In this document: one piece after another, positions 1 through 4,585 of the stretch
Layout: every line of letters starts with the position of its first letter
How positions within the stretch are numbered: position 1 is the first letter of the stretch
Assembly: GCA_003233295.1 (NCBI GenBank)
Contig: QILJ01000547.1
Span: forward strand, 1 to 7,166
DNA: 7,166 nt
From: Ignavibacteria bacterium
GTDB taxonomy: Bacteria; Bacteroidota; Ignavibacteria; Ignavibacteriales; Melioribacteraceae
Direction: 5' to 3'
Notes under the pieces: model-generated
Told to the model about the DNA's origin: nothing
Database searches by the model: none
Seen by the model: the letters and a program-made list of their open reading frames with translations, nothing else
Position numbers and translations under genes: made by a program

Positions 1-2
1 CA

Positions 3-281
3 TGGGCTGATGAATCTGCAAAGTTCAATGGTAAAAATTATTTTTCCGGTGTAAGCATATTTCAGCAAAAAGATAATAACAATTATCCAGCTGGGTGGTG
101 TTTGCGCCATTACGGATTTTTAGGGGTTGCATGGCCGGGAGTTGAACTATATAATATGAAACCAGGTGAAACACTCTCTTTAAGTTTTAGAATCTGGATC
201 CACCAAGGTAATGCTGAAGAAGGTAATGTTGAATCAGCTTATGATATATTCAATAATCCTCCGAAGATAGAATTCAAATAA
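3..281 (+). CDS. DUF6807 (PmoA-like) family protein, C-terminal part only
   Basis: This open frame enters from the left edge of the window and ends with TAA at 279-281, giving 92 residues of C-terminus. It shows the end of the DUF6807 family (often labelled 'PmoA family'): a GVSIFQQ strand, then a WCLRHYGFLG segment matching the family pattern W-x-x-R-x-YG, then a strand ending in IHQG, and a closing helix (ESAYDIFNN). The next gene has the equivalent segments AIFDSPQN, WFTRDYGFF and VIVHTG at the same spacing, so the two are tandem paralogues. The start, any signal peptide and the HH motif lie outside the window. The 28-bp gap to the next ATG suggests one transcript. The family's biochemical function is not established; the PmoA (methane oxygenase) label should not be read as methane oxidation. 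Family assignment is fairly secure from the pattern and the neighbouring paralogue. Confidence 0.72.
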   Translation, partial: WADESAKFNGKNYFSGVSIFQQKDNNNYPAGWCLRHYGFLGVAWPGVELYNMKPGETLSLSFRIWIHQGNAEEGNVESAYDIFNNPPKIEFK

Positions 282-309
282 ATAAGATTAAAATAGTTGA
301 GATAAAAAA

Positions 310-1221
310 ATGAAAAAACTACTAAGCAGTATAATTATTTCTGTTCAATTGATGTTTCTTTGTTCAGTAACTTTTGCGCAATCTAATTTACTTTCCGCTG
401 AGCAGCAAGATGCGAGAATTATTGTTAGAATAGATGATGTGACTTTTACAAGTTACCGTTATGGAGATGGACAAAAGTATCCGTACTTCTATCCACTAAA
501 TGGTCCAGCATCTGGTATTTCCGTAACAACTGAATCAAGTCTTCCATATCCACACCACCGTTCATTATGGTTTGCTTGCGATAAAGTTAATGGCGGGAAT
601 TATTGGCAGGAAGGAAATGAGCGTGGACAAATAATTTCCAGAGGTCCAGAAATATTGGAAAACAGTCCGATAAAAATTCATATTAAAGATATATGTGATT
701 GGAAACAACCCGACGAAAGCCCAGTAATTACAGACGAACGAGATATTATAATCACTGCACCATCCGATAATTTAAGAATAATTGATTTTACAATTACACT
801 TAACGCTCTTACCGATATAGCAATATTAAATACAAATCATTCTCTTTTTTCTGCCAGAATGAATTCTGATCTATCTGTAAAAAGTGGAGGAGTTTTGAAT
901 AATGCTGAAGGAAAGTCAGGAGAAAAAGAAACTGCGGGAGTGGAATCTTCCTGGTGTGATTATTATGGCGAGCGATTCGGAATAATTGAGGGATTAGCAA
1001 TTTTTGATTCGCCACAGAATGTTTGGTATCCGAGCAAATGGTTTACAAGAGATTACGGCTTCTTTTCACCGACCAACATGAATTGGAAGGAAGGGGATTT
1101 TACTATTAAAAAATCGGAATCAATTATATTCGAATACAGAGTAATAGTTCACACTGGGACAACCGAGCAAGCTGGAATTAAAAAGTTATACTCTCAATGG
1201 GCAGAAAACCTAGTGAAATAA
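310..1221 (+). CDS. Secreted DUF6807 (PmoA-like) family protein
   Basis: A 303-residue protein, complete. Residues 1-23 form a signal peptide (basic MKK, hydrophobic core, TFA cleavage site before Q24), so it should be exported to the periplasm or beyond. The mature protein carries the DUF6807 signature: PHHRSLWFACDKVNGGNYW around residues 81-99, with the HH pair at 82-83, a SLFSARMN segment in the middle, and the C-terminal GLAIFDSP / WFTRDYGFF / VIVHTG block. The family is predicted to be an all-beta protein and is seen near sugar oxidoreductases and glycoside hydrolases, but its activity is not established; a role in carbohydrate processing is inference from context. The ATG at 310 is preceded only by an A-rich stretch and a weak GAGA, with no good Shine-Dalgarno. 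It follows its paralogue by 28 bp and precedes the oxidoreductase gene by 84 bp. Confidence 0.82.
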   Translation: MKKLLSSIIISVQLMFLCSVTFAQSNLLSAEQQDARIIVRIDDVTFTSYRYGDGQKYPYFYPLNGPASGISVTTESSLPYPHHRSLWFACDKVNGGNYWQEGNERGQIISRGPEILENSPIKIHIKDICDWKQPDESPVITDERDIIITAPSDNLRIIDFTITLNALTDIAILNTNHSLFSARMNSDLSVKSGGVLNNAEGKSGEKETAGVESSWCDYYGERFGIIEGLAIFDSPQNVWYPSKWFTRDYGFFSPTNMNWKEGDFTIKKSESIIFEYRVIVHTGTTEQAGIKKLYSQWAENLVK

Positions 1222-1292
1222 TTTTATGATGCGATAATGTAGAAGCTTTGGAGTAAGTATTTGTAAAACCATTTTTGTCAAATCTAAATAGT

Positions 1293-1299
1293 AGAAGGA
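1293..1299 (+). promoter_or_regulatory. Ribosome binding site of the oxidoreductase gene
   Basis: AGAAGGA lies 6 bases before the ATG at 1306 and is the clearest Shine-Dalgarno-like site in the window. It fixes the start that gives the lipoprotein signal peptide. I see no convincing promoter in the 84-bp gap before it. Confidence 0.55.
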
Positions 1300-1305
1300 T
1301 ATATT

Positions 1306-2706
1306 ATGAATCTCAAAATAGCAGAATTGATTTTTATTATTCCATTATTACTCGTTGTTATTTCTTGTAGCAATAAAAATGAATCAATTAAAAAATTTAC
1401 CGGCGCTGATCATGAAATAAAACTAATGATACTTGATCCTGGACATTTTCATGCTGGACTTGTGCAAAAAGTTCAATATGATCAAGTATCACCGTTAGTA
1501 TATATTTACGCACCGGAGGGGCAGGATGTGAAAGATCATCTAAAACGAGTTGATGGTTTTAATAACCGCGCAGTAAATCCAACAAATTGGAAATCAAAAA
1601 TATATACCGGGTTCGATTATTTGGAAAAAATGATTTCTGAAAAACCGGGTAATGTAATGATTACATCCGGAAAGAATGATAAGAAAATCATTTATATCAA
1701 AGCCGCTATTGACGCAGGGATAAATGTATTTGCCGACAAACCTATGTGTATTGATAAAGAAGGATTTGAATTGCTTATTAAAACTTTTGAAGCAGCAAAG
1801 AAGAATGATGTTTTACTATATGACATAATGACCGAACGGAGTGAGATTACATCAATCATGCAAAAGGAATTGATTGAGATTCCAGAAGTATTTGGTACAA
1901 TAATTCAAGGTTCACTTGAGAACCCGGCAGTTGTAAAATCGAGTGTTCATCATTTCTTTAAGTATGTTGCAGGTAAACCTCTTAAAAGACCAGCTTGGTT
2001 TTTTGATTCTGCTCAACAGGGCGATGGTCTTGTAGATGTAACAACTCACTTAGTAGATCTCATTCAATGGGAATTATTTCCCGAACAAATTCTCAACTAT
2101 AAAACAGATGTTGAAAATATTGTTCCCAGGCATTGGCCCACCAAATTAACTTTAGAACAGTTTAGCAATGTAACAAAATTAGAAAAGTTTCCTGAGTTTC
2201 TTCAATCGAAAATTATAGATAATGTGCTTCCGGTTTATAGCAATGGTGAGATTAATTATTCATTGAAAGGAATCCATGCAAAAATAGTTGTCGAGTGGAA
2301 ATACCAGGCTCCAAAGGGTGGCGGTGATACTCATTACTCAATCATTAAAGGAACCAAATCAAATATAATTATTAAGCAAGGGAAAGAGCAAAATTATAAA
2401 CCGGAATTATATGTTGAGGCAGCTAAAGATGAAGATAAGGAGGAATTGAATAAACAATTAAATATATCAGTTACAAATCTTCAAAATAAATATCCAGGAA
2501 TTGAAGTTGAAAGAGAAAATGAATATTGGCATATAATTATTCCCGATAAATATCGTGTCGGACACGAAGCTCATTTTGGTCAAGTAATGGAACGGTATCT
2601 AGGTTACCTTGTTGATGGAAAACTACCTAAGTGGGAAGTTCCAAATATGATTACAAAATATTATACAACAACAGAAGCTTTGGAGATAGCAAGGAAATCG
2701 AATTGA
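1306..2706 (+). CDS. Lipoprotein Gfo/Idh/MocA-type oxidoreductase with Oxidoreduct_C-like C-terminal domain
   Basis: A 466-residue protein, complete. The N-terminus is a lipoprotein signal: a hydrophobic stretch to residue 18, then lipobox VISC with Cys21, so the protein is predicted to be membrane-anchored. A Rossmann-type NAD(P)-binding domain follows; in place of the usual GxGxxG loop it has DPGHFHAG at residues 44-51. The conserved E/D-K-P motif of Gfo/Idh/MocA proteins appears as ADKPMCID with Lys145. HHFFKY (His215, His216) and DVTTHLVDLIQWE (Asp244, His248) fall in the substrate-binding half. The C-terminal half (GEINYSLKG, GDTHYSIIKG, YKVGHEAHF-like and VPNMITKYYTTTEALE segments) matches the 'putative oxidoreductase C-terminal' family, typically 430-470 residues. 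The probable role is NAD(P)-dependent oxidation or reduction of a sugar or sugar derivative; the substrate cannot be read from sequence. It probably shares a transcript with the upstream DUF6807 genes. Confidence 0.85.
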   Translation: MNLKIAELIFIIPLLLVVISCSNKNESIKKFTGADHEIKLMILDPGHFHAGLVQKVQYDQVSPLVYIYAPEGQDVKDHLKRVDGFNNRAVNPTNWKSKIYTGFDYLEKMISEKPGNVMITSGKNDKKIIYIKAAIDAGINVFADKPMCIDKEGFELLIKTFEAAKKNDVLLYDIMTERSEITSIMQKELIEIPEVFGTIIQGSLENPAVVKSSVHHFFKYVAGKPLKRPAWFFDSAQQGDGLVDVTTHLVDLIQWELFPEQILNYKTDVENIVPRHWPTKLTLEQFSNVTKLEKFPEFLQSKIIDNVLPVYSNGEINYSLKGIHAKIVVEWKYQAPKGGGDTHYSIIKGTKSNIIIKQGKEQNYKPELYVEAAKDEDKEELNKQLNISVTNLQNKYPGIEVERENEYWHIIIPDKYRVGHEAHFGQVMERYLGYLVDGKLPKWEVPNMITKYYTTTEALEIARKSN

Positions 2707-2720
2707 TAAGTATCAGAGAA

Positions 2721-2779
2721 TTTGCTAAATATTTAATCACTGATACGTGTTAGGTAATCAGTGACCGGTGTTTAGCAAA
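2721..2779 (+). repeat. Two-part inverted repeat (hairpin) upstream of the S23-type gene
   Basis: The outer arms TTTGCTAAA (2721-2729) and TTTAGCAAA (2771-2779) are perfect 9-bp complements. Nested inside are TCACTGAT (2737-2744) and ATCAGTGA (2757-2764), perfect 8-bp complements around a 12-base loop. The element starts 14 bases after the oxidoreductase stop and ends 25 bases before the S23-type ATG. No T-run follows on either strand, so it is not a standard intrinsic terminator. A competing 7-bp pairing, GTATCAG (2710-2716) with CTGATAC (2740-2746), would disrupt the inner stem. It could be an RNA processing hairpin, a mobile-element end or a palindromic intergenic repeat. Confidence 0.7.
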
Positions 2780-2804
2780 AACAAATTACTAATAGGAATG
2801 AAGA

Positions 2805-3029
2805 ATGCATGCAAATAGTTTCAAAGATTTGGAAGTTTACAAATTGGCTAGACAATTGTCTTTGGAAATATTCGAGGAGACTAAAAGCTTTTCTAAAGAA
2901 GGGATGTATTCTCTTACTGATCAAATAAGGCGATCATCTTTTTCAGTTGGAGATCAGATGGCACAAGCTTGGTTGAATCGTTATTCTTCTGTTGGTAAGA
3001 TGCTGAATTCAATGACCACTATACACTAA
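2805..3029 (+). pseudogene. Truncated four-helix-bundle protein (23S rRNA intervening-sequence S23/IVP type)
   Basis: A 74-residue open frame. Residues 5-54 match the N-terminal half of the S23/IVP four-helix-bundle family: SFKDLEVYKLARQLSLEIFE, then SFSKEGMYSLTDQIRRSSFS and VGDQMAQAW. Intact members are usually about 110-125 residues and continue with a block resembling SKLTDAE...ETQHW. Here that block is scrambled: the frame reads GKMLNSMTTIH and stops at TAA 3027-3029, while a DAEFND stretch sits in the +1 frame at 2999-3016. Reading past the stop gives 12 more residues (AELKFNVRYKKS) before a second stop at 3066-3068. I infer deletions and a nonsense change, so this is probably a non-functional remnant, though a short product is possible since AGGA (2794-2797) is well placed for the ATG. 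Family members occur inside 23S rRNA intervening sequences and as free-standing genes, and are related to the Avd accessory protein fold; their function is poorly known. It interrupts the sugar-related gene set. Confidence 0.7.
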
Positions 3030-3048
3030 GCAGAGTTAAAGTTTAATG

Positions 3049-3067
3049 TAAGATATAAGAAATCTTA
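3049..3067 (+). repeat. Small hairpin just before the UroD-like start codon
   Basis: TAAGAT (3049-3054) and ATCTTA (3062-3067) are perfect 6-bp complements around a 7-base loop, ending 3 bases before the ATG at 3071. No clear Shine-Dalgarno is seen there, so the hairpin covers the region where one would lie. It is AT-rich and weak; a regulatory role is only a possibility. Confidence 0.35.
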
Positions 3068-3070
3068 ATC

Positions 3071-4108
3071 ATGACAAATAAAGAATGGAACACCTTATTA
3101 GAAATATTAGATGGGAAACAATTTAATCCTCTTCCTATTGGATTTATTATTGATAGCCCATGGCTGCCGGGTTGGGATGGAATTTCAGCGCTAGATTTCT
3201 ATTCAAGCGATGCTTTGTGGCTAAGAGCATATTTTAATGCAATCAACACTTTTCCAGAGACTATGTTTCTCCCCGGGTTTTGGTCAGAATATGGGATGTG
3301 TACCGAACCCTCTGCCTTCGGCTCTAAAATGGTATGGGATGAAAATGAATTACCGCATGCAGATAAGGTTATTCATTCGACTGAAATGATTGATGGATTA
3401 TCGAAACCAAATGTTGAGAAAGATGGGTTACTTCCGTTTGTGATAAAACGGTTGCAACACAACCAATCAATAATAAATGAGAGAGGACATTCAATAAAAT
3501 TTGCTGTTTCACGCGGACCATTGAATATTGCATCCTTTTTGATGGGGGCAACAGAGTTTCTGCTTGCATTAGTACTTGAACCGGAAAAGATTCATAAGCT
3601 TTTAACTACGATCTCCGATTTTATTTCCGATTGGTTAAAGTATCAGATAAGGATGTTCCCATCAATCGACGGGATTTTTCTATTAGATGATATTGTCGGA
3701 TTTTTAGGAGATGATGACAACCAAAAGTTCGTTGTACCGTATTTAAAAAGCATTTACAATCAATTTGATGTGCCAGTTAAATTTTTTCATAATGATGCCG
3801 ATGGAAAAATATGCGCTACTTATCTGGAAGAAATAGGAATCAATCTATTCAATTTTAGTTTTACTCATTCGATTAAAGAGATGAAAGAACTTTGCGGAGA
3901 GAAGATAACATTGCTTGGCAACATTCCGCCAAGAGATGTACTGGCTAATGGAACTACCAAAGATGTGGCAAATTCGGTAATTTCTTCATTAGATGGGGTA
4001 ACAGATAGAAAGCGAACAATCATGTCATGCGGAGGTGGAATGCCGCCGGATGTTTCAACGAAAAACATTAATGCATTCATTACATCAGTAAAGTCAAGAA
4101 TTAAATAG
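3071..4108 (+). CDS. Uroporphyrinogen decarboxylase (UroD)/MtaA-like family protein
   Basis: A 345-residue cytoplasmic protein (no signal peptide), complete and of usual length for the superfamily. The UroD-fold barrel is recognisable from SRGPLNIASFLMG, LLDDIVGFLGDDD, VPVKFFHNDADG, LLGNIPPRDVLANGT (family pattern LxGNxxPxxxLxxGT) and SCGGGMPPDVSTKNI near the end. MtaA-type methyltransferases bind zinc through an H-x-C pair and a later Cys; here the corresponding positions look like His240-Asn-Asp242 and Cys320, so the middle ligand would be Asp rather than Cys if the site is kept. It lacks the features of a true haem-biosynthetic HemE as far as I can see, and its context is sugar metabolism. 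Members of this branch are often annotated as methyltransferases, but the substrate is unknown; a link to methylated sugars or corrinoid methyl transfer is speculation, since no corrinoid protein is in the window. The ATG at 3071 has no good Shine-Dalgarno, and no in-frame alternative is evident upstream, where TAA occurs at 3066-3068 in another frame. Confidence 0.8.
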   Translation: MTNKEWNTLLEILDGKQFNPLPIGFIIDSPWLPGWDGISALDFYSSDALWLRAYFNAINTFPETMFLPGFWSEYGMCTEPSAFGSKMVWDENELPHADKVIHSTEMIDGLSKPNVEKDGLLPFVIKRLQHNQSIINERGHSIKFAVSRGPLNIASFLMGATEFLLALVLEPEKIHKLLTTISDFISDWLKYQIRMFPSIDGIFLLDDIVGFLGDDDNQKFVVPYLKSIYNQFDVPVKFFHNDADGKICATYLEEIGINLFNFSFTHSIKEMKELCGEKITLLGNIPPRDVLANGTTKDVANSVISSLDGVTDRKRTIMSCGGGMPPDVSTKNINAFITSVKSRIK

Positions 4109-4146
4109 TAGTTCAGAATTTATTTTACGATTTTCTTTAAGTATAT

Positions 4147-4170
4147 TGATCTGCCCCCAAAAACTAAACA
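4147..4170 (+). mobile_element. Possible solitary IS3-family terminal sequence
   Basis: The stretch begins TGATCTGCCCCCAAAAAC, resembling the TG-initiated, C-run plus A-run ends of IS3-family (IS150-type) insertion sequences. No matching opposite end and no transposase frame is found nearby, so at best this is a leftover end. The resemblance is from memory of the family's end pattern, not from a database match. Confidence 0.3.
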
Positions 4171-4179
4171 TCAAGTTAA

Positions 4180-4579
4180 GCCACAAATAATAAATACGAT
4201 TTCGAACAGAACGATATAATCGTTTCAGAAGTAGGAAACGGTATATTGCGCAAAGTGGTGGTGTACAACGGGAGACGATGTAATATCTACTACTGTCTAA
4301 GCCGCTCTTACAGAAGCTATAGAAAGTGGTAGTGGAGAATTTGAACAGACATTGAACAAGACAAATATATCAAAGATAAATTCTCCATATGACGGAATAA
4401 ATTTAATTGAGAGTGAACTTTATAAGACTAATGGTTTTTACTTAAATATGAATGTCATACTTGCTGATGCTAATCAAGTTACAACCACAAAAGGAGATCA
4501 GATAAGATTACTAGGATCGTTAGAAATTGGTCACAAAATAATTAGTGAGTTTAAAATTAAATGGTTTAAGTTAGAAAAG
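4180..4579 (+). pseudogene. Decayed reading frame of unknown function
   Basis: The 471-bp gap between the UroD-like gene and the converging GH31 gene has no intact gene, but two frames join into protein-like sequence. Frame one runs from 4180 and reads NDIIVSEVGNGILRKVVVYN up to 4269. Dropping one G of the GGG at 4270-4272 continues it as GDDVISTTV, then a TAA at 4298-4300, then AALTEAIESGSGEFEQTLN. From a TTG at 4352 the frame stays open to 4630 (92 codons), including SPYDGINLIESELYKTNGFY and TTTKGDQIRLLGSLEIGHKI. The last 17 codons lie antisense to the end of the GH31 gene and are probably read-through, so I place the end near 4579. I do not recognise the family. The pattern of one frameshift and one stop suggests a dead gene of about 130 residues; a short expressed protein from 4352 cannot be excluded. 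A minor 6-bp palindrome (AACGAT/ATCGTT) lies at 4210-4224. Confidence 0.35.
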
Positions 4580-4585
4580 TTAGAA
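4568..4585. repeat. Tandem 9-bp duplication at the GH31 stop
   Basis: AAGTTAGAA occurs twice in direct succession (4568-4576 and 4577-4585). The second copy contains the GH31 stop codon (TTA on the plus strand, 4580-4582). It looks like a slippage duplication at the junction between the GH31 3' end and the decayed frame. No intrinsic terminator for GH31 is evident just beyond it. Confidence 0.6.

Noticed and set aside
809..1015. Minus-strand open frame opposite the second DUF6807 gene.
   Set aside because: It lies antisense to a conserved family segment with no supporting signal.
3..1221. Reading the 'PmoA' label as particulate methane monooxygenase.
   Set aside because: The proteins have signal peptides and beta-rich DUF6807 motifs, not the membrane helices of a methane monooxygenase subunit; the label is a known naming artefact of this family.
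1241..2685. A 13-bp exact repeat, AGAAGCTTTGGAG, at 1241-1253 (intergenic) and 2673-2685 (end of the oxidoreductase gene), suggesting a relic duplicate gene end.
   Set aside because: Similarity does not extend beyond the 13 bases, and about one such match is expected by chance in an AT-rich 7-kb window.
2721..2779. The inverted repeat as a rho-independent terminator for the oxidoreductase operon.
   Set aside because: Neither strand has a T-run after the stem, and the two stems are separated by unpaired AT-rich internal loops.
3536..3550. TTTTTGATGGGGGCA as a possible opposite end for the IS3-like sequence at 4147.
   Set aside because: It lies inside the well-conserved UroD-like coding sequence (SFLMGATE) and is only a partial complement.
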